A stretch of 64,000 nucleotides of DNA from Sporosarcina luteola (GCA_014204635.1 JACHLS010000016.1:1-64000); one strand, 5' to 3'. Positions 8,024-17,498 are shown, counted from the first letter of the stretch. The notes: a model not told the origin generated them from the letters alone. Translations and numbers: made by a program.

Positions 8024-9209
8024 GATATTTCCGCCGACGAAACTGCAGGAAACCTACATAGAGAATAGGCAAAATGGCGGTCAACACGACAAGCCCACTC
8101 CATCCGAATGCATTCCACCACGGACTGAGCAAAGTACTCCCGAGTGTCACACCCACATAGTAGGAAACCAAGTATAGACTGGAGGCACTGCCTTTGTGAT
8201 GTGTGGCTTCTTTGCTGACGGAGGCCGCAGTCAAAGAATGGGCCGTGAAAAAGCCAAGGCATATTACACAAAAACCGACTATCAGCAGCCAGGTATTGGA
8301 GGACAACGTCAACAGAATCCCAGTCGAGAATAAAAAGATTGCGATCAGACGGACGCGATCCAGCCCGAATTTCCCGGAAAGCCAGCCGCCAATCGGACCT
8401 CCCACCACTCCAAAACTGTAGGCCAGGTACAAGTAGGAGATCATTTCAAGAGTCATCCTAAACGGAGGCGCCAATAAATGAAATGGCGCATAGGTCCAAA
8501 TGCCGGTAAACGATAACTGTAAAACAATTCCTAGTCCAAAAACGAGAAGCAGCGATGGGTTTTTCAAATGATAGAAAAACCCTTCCAAGTCTTCCGAAAG
8601 ACGGACTGTACTCGATGTGAAGTGTTTCGATTTTGGCAGCAGGAAACAGACGAAGCAAAACAGTACTCCACCGAAAGCAGCCAAAATATATAAGGAGAAT
8701 TGCCAAGAAGCCTGTTCTGCCATATAGCCTGTAAGGAAACGGCCAATCATTCCACCGAGGCTGTTGCAAGAGATATATAATGCTGTTGCCAAATTGGCGT
8801 ACTTTTTGTCAACCTCTTCGCTTATATATGCCAGTGCTGCTGCGGGTACGCCTGCCAATGCGAACCCTTGAACAAACCGCAACACCACGATCTGCCAAAA
8901 GGAGTCCACCGACGGGATGAGTAAAAACGGCAGTATAGAGCCGAACAGTGATAACTTGATATACATTCTTCGGCCCGTCCGATCTGACATAAAACCTAAA
9001 ATAATCAAGCCGACAATCAGACCGATTGTCGTAACAGACATGGCCATACTTGCATAGGAAACGGATATGGAGAATTCTTTTGTGAAAACGGGAAGAAGCG
9101 GCTGCATGGCATACATGGCTGCGAAGATGAAAACAGAAGACAGGCCTGTTCCAAAGATGATTTTCCAAAACGCAGCGTCCCGTGCCGTATATCCTTGCTT
9201 CTTTACCAC
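8001..9209 (-). CDS. MFS transporter, YnfM/arabinose-efflux type
   Basis: 402-residue, 12-segment major facilitator permease. The signature between TM2 and TM3 is present (GFMSDRTGRRMYIK) and the fourth segment has the proton-motif region RFVQGFALAGVPAAALAYI, as in YnfM/YybF-type efflux proteins. GTG at 9209 is taken as the start (VKKQGYTARD) because GAGAGGGGG lies 7 bases upstream; further in-frame starts up to 9230 have no site. That ribosome site is inside the right arm of a 42-bp perfect palindrome (9216-9257), suggesting control by RNA structure or by a protein on the DNA. Substrate unknown. Confidence 0.88.
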   Translation of the reverse strand: MVKKQGYTARDAAFWKIIFGTGLSSVFIFAAMYAMQPLLPVFTKEFSISVSYASMAMSVTTIGLIVGLIILGFMSDRTGRRMYIKLSLFGSILPFLLIPSVDSFWQIVVLRFVQGFALAGVPAAALAYISEEVDKKYANLATALYISCNSLGGMIGRFLTGYMAEQASWQFSLYILAAFGGVLFCFVCFLLPKSKHFTSSTVRLSEDLEGFFYHLKNPSLLLVFGLGIVLQLSFTGIWTYAPFHLLAPPFRMTLEMISYLYLAYSFGVVGGPIGGWLSGKFGLDRVRLIAIFLFSTGILLTLSSNTWLLIVGFCVICLGFFTAHSLTAASVSKEATHHKGSASSLYLVSYYVGVTLGSTLLSPWWNAFGWSGLVVLTAILPILYVGFLQFRRRKYQKGSAAL

Positions 9210-9215
9210 AAAAAC

Positions 9216-9257
9216 ACCCCCTCTCATCACCTATTATAATAGGTGATGAGAGGGGGT
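9216..9257. promoter_or_regulatory. 42-bp perfect palindrome over MFS ribosome site
   Basis: ACCCCCTCTCATCACCTATTA and its exact complement meet without a spacer at 9236/9237. On the minus strand it follows the chemoreceptor stop codon by 13 bases and is followed by TGTTTTTG, so it can end that transcript. TATAAT at its centre could be the MFS promoter -10, and the right arm holds the MFS ribosome site. Confidence 0.85.
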
Positions 9258-9270
9258 TGTCCATTTTTGT

Positions 9271-11004
9271 TTAGAGCCTAAACGCCCGTACTGTTTCTTG
9301 CAGTTCCTCTGCCATCCTCGCGAGTGTATCCGATGCGGCAGCAATTTCCTCCATGGAGGCTGTTTGTTCTTCCGCAGCGGCTGCAATATTTTGCGTGTGC
9401 GACGCCGAGTCGACAGAAATCTTGGAAGCTTCGCCAATTGATCCGGACACCGTCTCAAACTCCTGCACTTTCGCTTCTAGTGATTTGGATACTTCCCCGA
9501 TTTGGACAAGCACCTCTTCAACGCCTGTGGAGATATTCCGGAAAGCATCCCCCGCTCCGTTGACCAAGTCGATGCCTTCATTGACCGACGCGTGTCCACG
9601 ATTGATGGCAATGACGGATTGATCAATATCTTTTTGGATTGCTTCGATGAGTTGACCGACTTGGCTCGCAGAATGTGCAGACTGCTCCGCCAACTTCTTC
9701 ACTTCGTCCGCAACAACTGCAAATCCTCTGCCGTGTTCTCCTGCACGAGCCGCTTCAATCGCCGCATTCAAAGCGAGCAAATTCGTCTGCTCGGCAACAT
9801 CTGTGATCATGGAAAGGATCTTGGTAATCTCCAAGGACTTACTCCCCAATTCGTTGATCAATTCAGCGGTGGATGCTGTTTCCTGCTGAATGGTCTGCAT
9901 GTGGTTAATGGTCCTGGAAATGACTACCCCGCCATTCCCTGCAATCTCAGCTGTCGACTTGGATGTCTCATTCGCCTGCCCCATCGCAGCAGAAAGCTTG
10001 CTCATTTCATCCGTCATTTGGTGGATCGCTTCGTTAGATTGCTCCATTTTATCCATCTGGGCATCCGTGCCGTATGCTAAATCCTGAATGGCTCCTGCCA
10101 CCTGTTCCACAGAACGGCTTGTCTGTTCGCTGCTGGCGGATAATTCCTCAGACGTTGCCGCCACTTGCATGGATGCAGTGGATACTTGCTCGATCATCTG
10201 CTTCAAATTATCTGACATCCGATTTACATATCGAGTCAATTCACCTATTTCGTCCTTGTTGCGAACGACCATCTGCTCGGATGTCAAATCTCCATCGGCC
10301 ACCTTGCCGACATGTTCCGTCACCATCCGGATCGGCTTCGATAAATGTCCAGAGAACCAAATGATGAGAACAGCCCCGAGGATAATCGAAACAGCTAGTA
10401 CAATAGCCAATGTGATAAGCAGATCATTTGCCCCGCTATTGAAGTCACTCAGGTATGTACCCGAAACGATAATCCACCCCCATGCCGGATCCGTTTCAGC
10501 ATAGACGATTTTCGGTGCCACCCTTTCCTCGCCTGGCACTTTAAAGTCGAATGTGACAAAATCGCCGCCATCCTCCGCGGCTTTGAGCATTTCCCGCGTC
10601 GTGTAGCGTCCATCTTCCGATTGAGAATCATACAAGTTTTTCCCTTCCATTGTAGGGTGGACAAGTGCGATCCCTTCTTTATCCAGAACAAAGTAATACC
10701 CATACTTCCCCATGTCTACTTTGTTCTCAATCGAGCGCGTGCCATCTGCTTGAAGAGGACCGATCAATGTCTCCTTCGCCTTATTTTGCGCTTCCTCGAG
10801 TGTCATGGAACCGTTTTCTACTTGTTCGTTCAACCTGGAAATCAAATCGAGCGCCGACATGACGTTATTTTTAATCCCCATCGACCCAATTTCGTCTAAG
10901 TTGGTTTTTGCCGTCCAGTAACCTGATATGCCTATTGTCACACTTGGTATGATCAAAAGAGCTAACGTAATGACTATTAGTTTAATACGAATCGAAATCT
11001 TCAT
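9271..11004 (-). CDS. Methyl-accepting chemotaxis protein, Cache + HAMP
   Basis: 577-residue membrane chemoreceptor. TM1 is at about residues 9-28, then an extracellular single-Cache sensor (the segment [18 protein letters not shown] is characteristic) up to about 190, TM2 at about 195-217, HAMP to about 270 ([10 protein letters not shown]), and a long helical signalling domain whose hairpin tip reads [20 protein letters not shown]. It passes ligand state to CheW/CheA. Single gene; ATG 11004 has GGAGG upstream. Cache receptors of this type often sense carboxylates or amino acids, but the ligand is not predictable here. Confidence 0.95.
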   Translation of the reverse strand: MKISIRIKLIVITLALLIIPSVTIGISGYWTAKTNLDEIGSMGIKNNVMSALDLISRLNEQVENGSMTLEEAQNKAKETLIGPLQADGTRSIENKVDMGKYGYYFVLDKEGIALVHPTMEGKNLYDSQSEDGRYTTREMLKAAEDGGDFVTFDFKVPGEERVAPKIVYAETDPAWGWIIVSGTYLSDFNSGANDLLITLAIVLAVSIILGAVLIIWFSGHLSKPIRMVTEHVGKVADGDLTSEQMVVRNKDEIGELTRYVNRMSDNLKQMIEQVSTASMQVAATSEELSASSEQTSRSVEQVAGAIQDLAYGTDAQMDKMEQSNEAIHQMTDEMSKLSAAMGQANETSKSTAEIAGNGGVVISRTINHMQTIQQETASTAELINELGSKSLEITKILSMITDVAEQTNLLALNAAIEAARAGEHGRGFAVVADEVKKLAEQSAHSASQVGQLIEAIQKDIDQSVIAINRGHASVNEGIDLVNGAGDAFRNISTGVEEVLVQIGEVSKSLEAKVQEFETVSGSIGEASKISVDSASHTQNIAAAAEEQTASMEEIAAASDTLARMAEELQETVRAFRL

Positions 11005-11151
11005 AATAAACCCTCCTTACTATATACATCGGAGGTAAATAACGTTTTATAAGACTTTATAATTAAAATCCTTACTGACCTGTATAATTTATATAATTCC
11101 GGAGAATCTAAGGCGATTCAAAAAATCATGAAGCGAAAGGGTGAATGTCCC

Positions 11152-11292
11152 ATGAACAAAATGGCCATTGCCGCGATCGGATTGGGTGCTGCGTATTTAA
11201 TGCGGAATAGAGAAGCCCGTGACAAGCTGATGAAACAATTTGGATCACTAACGGGCGCTATGGGGATCATGAAAAATAACCAAGGCTCGTAA
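11152..11292 (+). CDS. 46-residue paralogue of the protein at 1379
   Basis: Short gene: ATG 11152 after AAAGGGTG, stop TAA 11290-11292. The product begins MNKMAIAAIGLGAAYLMRNR, continues with EARDKLMKQFGS, and ends in a Met/Asn-rich tail. The first ~30 residues match those of the protein at 1379-1576 nearly position for position, which supports that both are real and translated. An in-frame ATG at 11128 lacks a ribosome site. Function unknown; probably membrane-associated. Confidence 0.7.
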   Translation: MNKMAIAAIGLGAAYLMRNREARDKLMKQFGSLTGAMGIMKNNQGS

Positions 11293-11295
11293 AAC

Positions 11296-11332
11296 AAAAA
11301 TCGGGGTCCTTTGTCAGGACTCCGATTTTCTT
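11296..11332. terminator. Bidirectional terminator before tatC
   Basis: AAAATCGG...TCCT / AGGA...CCGATTTT hairpin with one G-T pair; serves the small gene on plus and the Tat operon on minus. Confidence 0.8.
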
Positions 11333-11340
11333 TAATTTGA

Positions 11341-12180
11341 TCAATCCACGCTCACTTCTTCCATCTTCTTCGCGCGTCGTTCGCCTTGCATGACAATAAA
11401 AATACTGGCTTCGTACAACAAGATCATCGGAATCAGGACGATCAATTGACTTACAAAATCAGGCGGCGTAATAAGAGCCGAGACAACCGCCAGCACCACA
11501 TACGACCATTTGCGAATTTTCTTCATTGCCTCTGCGGTCAATAGGCCAATCGCCGACAAAAACATAGCGACAATAGGCAATTCGAAGAGAAGTCCAACCG
11601 GCATCGTCGTCATGAGAAGAAATCTTACATATTCCTGGGCTGAAATCAATACCGAGAAATTCACTTTGCCGATCGACACTAAAAAATCATAGCTTAACGG
11701 ATTAACGATGAAATAGCCGAATGAAAGCCCTCCGATAAACAAAAGAAACATGACAGGGGAGTAGAGGCTTAGAAATTGGCTCTCCCGATCAAGCAACCCT
11801 GGTTTTACAAATTGCCAAAGAAAATGGCAAAGGAAGGGCAACGATAATCCGAATGCCAATGCCGTCGAAATGGACATATAGAATGTCACGACTTCCAAAG
11901 GGCCAAGGACAATTAACTCATGTCCTCGCGTGACAAAAGGAAACCAGAAATTGATGGTGGAAAATACAATGATAAAGAACAGGAGGAACACACATACACT
12001 CTTGACGAGCTGTTTCCGTAAATCCGTCAAATGATCGACGAGCGACGGATTTTTCTCCTTTTTCTCTTTCGAGTCGACAGACTCTTCCTCAAGTAATTCC
12101 ACGGGCTGCTCACTTGACGCTTCCTGTTTTTTATCCAACGGACTTAAGATTTTACGATTATGATGCTCATATGGATCCAT
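11341..12180 (-). CDS. tatC: Twin-arginine translocase subunit TatC
   Basis: 279-residue TatC, the receptor for twin-arginine signal peptides. After a ~45-residue charged N-terminal extension comes the family motif SLVDHLTDLRKQLVKS and six hydrophobic segments; the FVKPGLL loop after TM2 and the ELPI segment near TM4 are typical. ATG 12180 has AGGTGAG before it; the reading frame upstream runs into tatA and is not used. It is the last gene of a four-gene minus-strand unit with tatA and the two dehydrogenase subunits, so it is probably dedicated to, or co-expressed with, that substrate. Confidence 0.95.
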   Translation of the reverse strand: MDPYEHHNRKILSPLDKKQEASSEQPVELLEEESVDSKEKKEKNPSLVDHLTDLRKQLVKSVCVFLLFFIIVFSTINFWFPFVTRGHELIVLGPLEVVTFYMSISTALAFGLSLPFLCHFLWQFVKPGLLDRESQFLSLYSPVMFLLFIGGLSFGYFIVNPLSYDFLVSIGKVNFSVLISAQEYVRFLLMTTMPVGLLFELPIVAMFLSAIGLLTAEAMKKIRKWSYVVLAVVSALITPPDFVSQLIVLIPMILLYEASIFIVMQGERRAKKMEEVSVD

Positions 12181-12193
12181 TCCACTCACCTGC

Positions 12194-12388
12194 TTAAGAA
12201 GGATCTTTTTTCTTTGGCGTATCCGGCTTGTCCTCATCTTCCAAAATATCCCTTGCCGATTTCTTAAATTCCGCCAATGTTTTACCGACTGCGGATCCGA
12301 CCTCAGGCAATTTCCGAGGGCCGAATAAAATCAGTACAATGACAAGAATGATAATTAATCCAGGAATCCCGATGCTTGCTAAACTCAT
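12194..12388 (-). CDS. tatA: Twin-arginine translocase subunit TatA
   Basis: 64-residue TatA/E: a single N-terminal membrane segment ([17 protein letters not shown]), the FGPRKLPE hinge, an amphipathic helix ([16 protein letters not shown]) and a charged acidic/lysine tail. It forms the translocation pore with TatC. Located 13 bases before tatC and 19 bases after the GMC oxidoreductase gene, so part of one transcript. Confidence 0.95.
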   Translation of the reverse strand: MSLASIGIPGLIIILVIVLILFGPRKLPEVGSAVGKTLAEFKKSARDILEDEDKPDTPKKKDPS

Positions 12389-12407
12389 GCTGTCGTCCTC
12401 CTTTTAT

Positions 12408-14120
12408 TCACACAAGTGATCCACCGTTTTTGCTGTACTTGATGATGCCTTCTGCTGCACGATATGCAAGCGCCCCTACAGTCGCAGTCGGGTTATATCC
12501 TCCGTTATGAGGGAAATTTCCGGCTCCTACAACAAACAGGTTTTCCGCATCCCAATGCTGCAAATAGTTATTCACAACACTCGTCCCCGGATCGCTGCCC
12601 ATGATGGTTCCACCTGTATTATGTGTGGATTGGTAAGGCACGATATCATAATCACTGATCGGATTTCCGGGCACAACCGTTTTGGCGCCCATTTCCTTCA
12701 TGATCTCCGCAGTCCGGTCTGTGATAAACTGATGTAAATTGCGATCCTGCTCGGTAAAGTTATATGTCATCTGCAAGAGCGGCACCCCGTACGCATCCCG
12801 ATAGTCCGGGTCGAGTGATAAGAAATTCTCGCGATGCGGCATGGAGGCCCCTTGTCCGTATACCGACAATGTTCTCGGATAATTGAGGATGGATTGCTTC
12901 TTGAACTCCGCTCCCCATACCGGAACATCCGGCGGAACTGGATTTGTCTGGATTGGCCTTACACCCGTCTGAGATAGGGTAATACTGGCGCCATGAATGA
13001 AATCGACATCCGAATGATCAAAACTGTCCCCGTTGAAGTCATCGATTGTCATCCCAAGAGCTCCCGCCCCCATGAAGACATTCATCGGCTCCTCAAAAAA
13101 TCCAGTTGTTCCCGGTTCAATTTGATACCCATAGTTTTTGCCTAATGTCCCTCGTCCAGTGTCCGGATTGTACTGTTCTCCGATTTTTGACACCATGAGA
13201 AGTTTTGCATTATTCAAAACGTAACTGGTCAAGATAACCATTTCCGCAGGCTGGATGTATTCCGCTCCTGATTGTGTGTCGATATAACGGACACCCGTCA
13301 CTTTGTTGCCCGATTTCATTACTTCCACTACATTTGCATGGACGGTGACTTCAAAGTTACCTGTCTTCATCGCAGTCGGAACAACCGTCACTTCCGGCGA
13401 TGATTTGGCTCCATATTCACAGCCGAACCGTTCACAGAAACCACAGTATTGGCAAGCGCCAATCGACTCGCCATCCGGATTTTCATATGGCTGGGACAAG
13501 TTGGCTGAAGGAAGCATGTAGGGATGATAACCAAGTGATGTTGTGGCATCCTCAAACTTCTTCAAGATGGGGGTCCGCTTCATCGGCGGTGTCGGGAAAT
13601 CTTCAGATCGCTTACCCCAAAACGGATTTTTGTCCTCCCCAGAAAGTCCAATTGTCTTATCGAACTTTGTAAAGTATGGTTCCAGTTCGTCATATGTGAT
13701 GCCCCAATCTTGGAGCAGATATTCAGCAGATAATTTGTTTTTGCCGTACTTTTTATCTGTCATTGATTTGATTTGGAAATCGTATGGCAGAAAACGATAA
13801 GTCATACCGTTCCAGTGGGTGCCGGAACCGCCGAGACCTTCCCCAAGCAGGAATGAACCCATCTGGCGCATCGGCAATGCCCGCATTTTACGGGTATTGC
13901 GGAAAGTAATCGTCTCCCTTGATAAATCTTGCATAAGTTCATAACGGATGGCATAACGATATTCATCGTGGACCATCACATAGTCAGCGGTATTCCTCGT
14001 ATTGCCCCGCTCTAGCCCTACCACTTTCAGACCTGCTTTCGCGCATTCAGCCGCAATGATGCCGCCTGTCCAACCGACGCCTACCAAGACGACGTCAACT
14101 TTATCCAACGTTTTTGCCAT
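12408..14120 (-). CDS. GMC-family FAD oxidoreductase (gluconate 2-DH-like large subunit)
   Basis: 570-residue flavoprotein. The N-terminal dinucleotide fold reads VVLVGVGWTGGIIAAE (the second Gly of the usual GxGxxG kept as GVGWTGG) with the acidic end of beta-2 at LERG. A cysteine-rich patch (ACQYCGFCERFGC, residues ~225-240) and the C-terminal HNTGGTIMG ... GGYNPTATVGALAYRAA block are as in membrane-bound gluconate, sorbitol and 2-ketogluconate dehydrogenases. It has no export signal of its own; it likely folds with FAD and subunit 3 in the cytoplasm and is carried out through Tat. No cytochrome c subunit gene is beside it, so the electron acceptor is open. Confidence 0.92.
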   Translation of the reverse strand: MAKTLDKVDVVLVGVGWTGGIIAAECAKAGLKVVGLERGNTRNTADYVMVHDEYRYAIRYELMQDLSRETITFRNTRKMRALPMRQMGSFLLGEGLGGSGTHWNGMTYRFLPYDFQIKSMTDKKYGKNKLSAEYLLQDWGITYDELEPYFTKFDKTIGLSGEDKNPFWGKRSEDFPTPPMKRTPILKKFEDATTSLGYHPYMLPSANLSQPYENPDGESIGACQYCGFCERFGCEYGAKSSPEVTVVPTAMKTGNFEVTVHANVVEVMKSGNKVTGVRYIDTQSGAEYIQPAEMVILTSYVLNNAKLLMVSKIGEQYNPDTGRGTLGKNYGYQIEPGTTGFFEEPMNVFMGAGALGMTIDDFNGDSFDHSDVDFIHGASITLSQTGVRPIQTNPVPPDVPVWGAEFKKQSILNYPRTLSVYGQGASMPHRENFLSLDPDYRDAYGVPLLQMTYNFTEQDRNLHQFITDRTAEIMKEMGAKTVVPGNPISDYDIVPYQSTHNTGGTIMGSDPGTSVVNNYLQHWDAENLFVVGAGNFPHNGGYNPTATVGALAYRAAEGIIKYSKNGGSLV

Positions 14121-14134
14121 TGTTATTCTCTCCC

Positions 14135-14887
14135 TTAATGCTGCATGCTGCTAATTGATTTTGGTTCGATCTTTTGAAACTTTTCTTCTTCTATGACATT
14201 GATATATGCCATTTGATGCCCCGGGAACCCTTTCATACGCCAACCATCCATATTGTTGTTGCCATTGTAGATCGGGTCAGCGTAGGCTCCCTCCAAAGTG
14301 GCTTGTCTTAGAAGCCGGAAGAAAAATTCGGAAGAAACTCCCTTCATCTCCACTTCGTTCTTCTGGAAGGCTGTAATGATTTCATCCATTTGTCCCCCTT
14401 CCAAGTCGACAAAGCTCTTCTTGAAGCGTTTATTCGCTTCTTCATCCATTTTGGCAATCCCTTGCGAGAAGATTTCCGCTCTCGTTAAACGGCTCTGGTA
14501 GCCCTGCGTCACCTCGCCTGCAAAAAACGGACCCTGCATGTACTCGCGGGCATTGCTTCCATAGTTTCCTGCTAGTTGATTGTCAATAAAGTAACCCACT
14601 CCAAGCTTGATGGCACCTGGTCCTAGGTCATCTTCCGGGAAAATTCTTTCTACAGCCTGCGAAAGCACTTGAAAATCATGCGGGTTTCTGAAAAACATTA
14701 AACCTCGAACACTGGTTGCATCCGTAGGGGTTCCACCTTGTTCGGTTCCTTGCAACGCTTTATCTTCTTTTTTGACGTTATATCCGACCAATCCGCCGAT
14801 GATTCCTCCGCCAACTAAGGCGCCGGTTGCAATCCCCGTCGTTTTTAGGAAATCACGCCTGGATAGGCCTTTCTGTTCTTCTGCCAT
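14135..14887 (-). CDS. Gluconate 2-dehydrogenase subunit 3-like, Tat signal
   Basis: 250-residue partner subunit. The N-terminus is a clear twin-arginine signal: SRRDFLK at residues 9-15 followed by a Gly/Ala-rich hydrophobic stretch (ATGALVGGGIIGGLVG). The body belongs to the gluconate 2-dehydrogenase subunit 3 family (FRNPHDFQVLSQAVERIFPED, then the GAIKLGVGYFIDNQLAG region). It would act as the export escort for the GMC subunit encoded 14 bases downstream. First gene of the operon; ATG 14887 has GGAGG at the right distance. Confidence 0.92.
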   Translation of the reverse strand: MAEEQKGLSRRDFLKTTGIATGALVGGGIIGGLVGYNVKKEDKALQGTEQGGTPTDATSVRGLMFFRNPHDFQVLSQAVERIFPEDDLGPGAIKLGVGYFIDNQLAGNYGSNAREYMQGPFFAGEVTQGYQSRLTRAEIFSQGIAKMDEEANKRFKKSFVDLEGGQMDEIITAFQKNEVEMKGVSSEFFFRLLRQATLEGAYADPIYNGNNNMDGWRMKGFPGHQMAYINVIEEEKFQKIEPKSISSMQH

Positions 14888-15069
14888 GCTATTTCCTCCT
14901 TTGCCTTATATCAAAGTTCGTAACTACCTCTCAGCATGTCCGTGCTTCTCCACTTTTCATACAGAGAAAACATCTTTTTTCCAAAATTAACGAAACATTA
15001 CGTCGTTATTCTTTTGTTCAGACAGATAAAACCGTACGATAGATATACCAAAGCATGGAGGGGATCACC

Positions 15070-16086
15070 GTGAAGCGGTACTATTATCTGTTTTTCGTTT
15101 TCATTCTGTTCGGTTGCACTCAGGGACATACAGAAGAAAATCAAGTCGACATTTTAGCGACAGGCTTGGCAGCTCCATGGTCCATTACATCTGACGGAAC
15201 CACAATTTTCATAAGTGAAAGAGCGGGGACCATTACACGCGTAGAACAGAATGGAAGCATGCAAAGACAACCGGTCCAGTTATCTAAGCCACTGTCAAAT
15301 GCCGCAGAAGCGGGTTTGCTGGGCTTCGTGCTGTCGCCCGATTTCAACTCTTCCCATACTGCATATGCTTTCTACACAGCGGATTTGGATGGGGCGCCCA
15401 GTAGCCGTATCGTTACTCTTTCCTACGATGGCGCCATGTGGAATGAACGAGAGGTACTGCTTGATGGAATTCAATCCGGCCCTGTCCATCATGGCGGCCG
15501 TTTGGCCATTTCTCCGGAAGGCGTGCTGTTTGCGACTGTCGGCGACGGCGCTAGACCCGAAGAAGCCCAAAATCCTTCGTCATTTAACGGAAAAATACTG
15601 ACACGACAACAAGACGGTACCTTTCGAATCTTTACAATGGGGCATCGAAACCCTCAAGGGCTCGCATGGGATGCAGAAGGAAATCTTTATTCCTCAGAAC
15701 ATGGCCAGTCGGCAAATGACGAAATTAACTTGATTCAGGAAGGGCTGAACTACGGATGGCCGCTTATCGAGGGAACAGAAACAGCTCCTGGCTTGCAGCC
15801 GCCATTGCTGACTTCAGGAAGCAATGAGACATGGGCTCCATCTGGAATGGTGTTTCACCATGATCTTTTATACGTAGCCGCCTTGCGCGGCGAAAGAATT
15901 CTTGTCATGGATGTAACAAAAGAAGAGATCGTTCGTTCTATCGAAGGGTATGGGCGAATCCGGGATTTGTATTCAGAAGGAGAGTATCTGTATTTCATTA
16001 CAAATAACACGGATGGTAGAGGCAATCCAAGAAAGGATGACGACAAACTATACAGACTTATGCTTGATTCATTCAGTCCACTTTAG
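15070..16086 (+). CDS. PQQ-dependent sugar dehydrogenase-like lipoprotein
   Basis: 338-residue beta-propeller of the soluble glucose/aldose dehydrogenase (YliI/Asd) family. The N-terminus is a lipoprotein signal (KRYYYLFFVFILFGC) so it is anchored outside the membrane. Family motifs are seen: GLAAPWSI, GLLGFVLSPDF, the calcium/PQQ region HHGGRLAISPEG and GHRNPQGLAWD, and SSEHGQSANDEINLI. Start is GTG 15070 with GGAGGGG six bases before. Divergent from the Tat/GMC operon across ~180 bp, so both extracellular sugar-oxidising systems could share control. PQQ synthesis genes are not in the window. Confidence 0.9.
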   Translation: MKRYYYLFFVFILFGCTQGHTEENQVDILATGLAAPWSITSDGTTIFISERAGTITRVEQNGSMQRQPVQLSKPLSNAAEAGLLGFVLSPDFNSSHTAYAFYTADLDGAPSSRIVTLSYDGAMWNEREVLLDGIQSGPVHHGGRLAISPEGVLFATVGDGARPEEAQNPSSFNGKILTRQQDGTFRIFTMGHRNPQGLAWDAEGNLYSSEHGQSANDEINLIQEGLNYGWPLIEGTETAPGLQPPLLTSGSNETWAPSGMVFHHDLLYVAALRGERILVMDVTKEEIVRSIEGYGRIRDLYSEGEYLYFITNNTDGRGNPRKDDDKLYRLMLDSFSPL

Positions 16087-16233
16087 AACTGTCCATCGCT
16101 ATAGAATGCTTCATCAGCCAAGCTGACAGATCAGCAGCTTTTTGGAGAAATCAGTAAAAACAACTGGAAACAAGTTCACAATTCTTCCAGTTGGACGATA
16201 GTAAGGGGGAAGGCAGTAAAGGAGGGGAGTGAA

Positions 16234-17043
16234 TTGCTGGGTAAATGGAATGCCACCGGGTTGAACATCATCCGTAATATGACAATGCACAATAACCAAG
16301 TGATGTTATCCATGGAACGGCTTTCAACAGGAAAGCGGATCAATCGTGCAGCCGATGATCCGGCCGGACTCGCTATTTCAGAAAGGATGCGCGCCCAAAT
16401 CCGAGGTCTCCAAGTGGCGCAACGGAACATCCAGGATGGCATTTCCATGGTGCAGACAGCAGAAGGCGTATTAAATGAAACGCATGCGATTTTACAACGG
16501 ATGCGGGAGCTGAGTGTCCAGGCATCGAACGGAGCGTTATCCGATAAGGATCGCGCATTGCTGAATCAGGAATTCCAGCAATTAAAAGACGAAATTGCAC
16601 GGCACGGCCAACAGTCGGAGTTTAATACAAAACCTTTATTGGATGGCAGCCAAAACCCCACTAAGATTCAAGTCGGGGCAAATGCGGGGCAAACCATTGA
16701 TTTGGAATTCGGAAACCTAGGTGACTTAGACTTGAAGGACGTTTCCATTGCCACTCAGGAGGAAGCAAATGAAGCCATCTCAAAGTTGGACGAAGCCATC
16801 CACAATGTGTCATCCGAGCGTTCCAGGTTGGGGGCTTATGTGAATCGGCTGGAGCATGCGTACAACAATGCTATGACTATGGAAGAGAACTTGACAGCGG
16901 CCGAATCCCGTATACGCGATGTGGATATCGCAAAAGAAATGATGGCTTTGACAAAAGCGAACATTCTGTTGCAGGCAGGGCAATATGTATTATCCCTTCA
17001 TAAGCAGCAAGCGCAATCCATCCTGCAATTATTAAAAACATGA
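16234..17043 (+). CDS. Short flagellin, isolated from flagellar genes
   Basis: 269-residue flagellin with only the conserved D0/D1 regions: N-terminal MSMERLSTGKRINRAADDPA and AISERMRAQIRGL, C-terminal SRIRDVDIAKEMMALTKANIL and LSLHKQQAQSILQLL. The central variable domain is minimal, so the filament would be thin and smooth. Start is TTG 16234 after GGAGGGG. The first ~15 residues (LGKWNATGLNIIRNM) depart from the usual MRINHNI start. No other flagellar gene is near, so this is an orphan copy, possibly an alternative or minor filament protein. A hairpin at 17046-17090 ends the gene. Confidence 0.93.
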   Translation: MLGKWNATGLNIIRNMTMHNNQVMLSMERLSTGKRINRAADDPAGLAISERMRAQIRGLQVAQRNIQDGISMVQTAEGVLNETHAILQRMRELSVQASNGALSDKDRALLNQEFQQLKDEIARHGQQSEFNTKPLLDGSQNPTKIQVGANAGQTIDLEFGNLGDLDLKDVSIATQEEANEAISKLDEAIHNVSSERSRLGAYVNRLEHAYNNAMTMEENLTAAESRIRDVDIAKEMMALTKANILLQAGQYVLSLHKQQAQSILQLLKT

Positions 17044-17045
17044 GA

Positions 17046-17090
17046 AAAAGATCAACGGAGAGTCGCCGAGCGGCATCACGTTGATCTTTT
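17046..17090. terminator. Bidirectional terminator
   Basis: Perfect 12-bp arms AAAAGATCAACG/CGTTGATCTTTT; the flagellin stop is just before it and the end of the convergent gene lies within. Confidence 0.85.
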
Positions 17091-17498
17091 GTATGTAGTC
17101 TGATTATCAAACCCCAATATTGGCAATCGATCCTCTAGGAAGTCCACCTGATCCTCTGGCAATTCAATAATGTACTCATATTTTCCATAAGGGCGAACAT
17201 CGACTTTTCCTTTGACAAATGGATTATTTGTCACAAGTGCGACTTTTCCATTTGCCTGGTTGACTCCTTCTACGGCAAATCGATAGCCTTTTATCATTGT
17301 ATACGGAATGATCTCATAGGCATCCTGCAACTCTTTCACCGAAATAGGCCGAAGTAACACATGTTCTTTTCCGCTCATTCGCTCAAATCCATTTCTCTCT
17401 TCAGAAACATCTTCCGTTTGCAAATAATATTGACGTTGATAGGACACGAGTGCATATTCTTTTCCATTCCAAATGGCAAAACGTCCTTTCCGAATCAT
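17076..17498 (-). CDS. Hypothetical protein, 140 aa
   Basis: Cytoplasmic protein of beta-rich look (FAIWNGKEYALVSYQRQYYL, KYEYIIELPEDQVDFL), no signal or membrane segment and no recognised domain. The ATG at 17498 follows GGAGGTGACGG, an excellent site. Codon use and length are normal for a real gene. Single gene, convergent with the flagellin. Confidence 0.75.
   Translation of the reverse strand: MIRKGRFAIWNGKEYALVSYQRQYYLQTEDVSEERNGFERMSGKEHVLLRPISVKELQDAYEIIPYTMIKGYRFAVEGVNQANGKVALVTNNPFVKGKVDVRPYGKYEYIIELPEDQVDFLEDRLPILGFDNQTTYKRST

Noticed and set aside
9502..10080. 192-codon frame opposite the chemoreceptor
   Set aside because: Antisense shadow of a conserved signalling domain.
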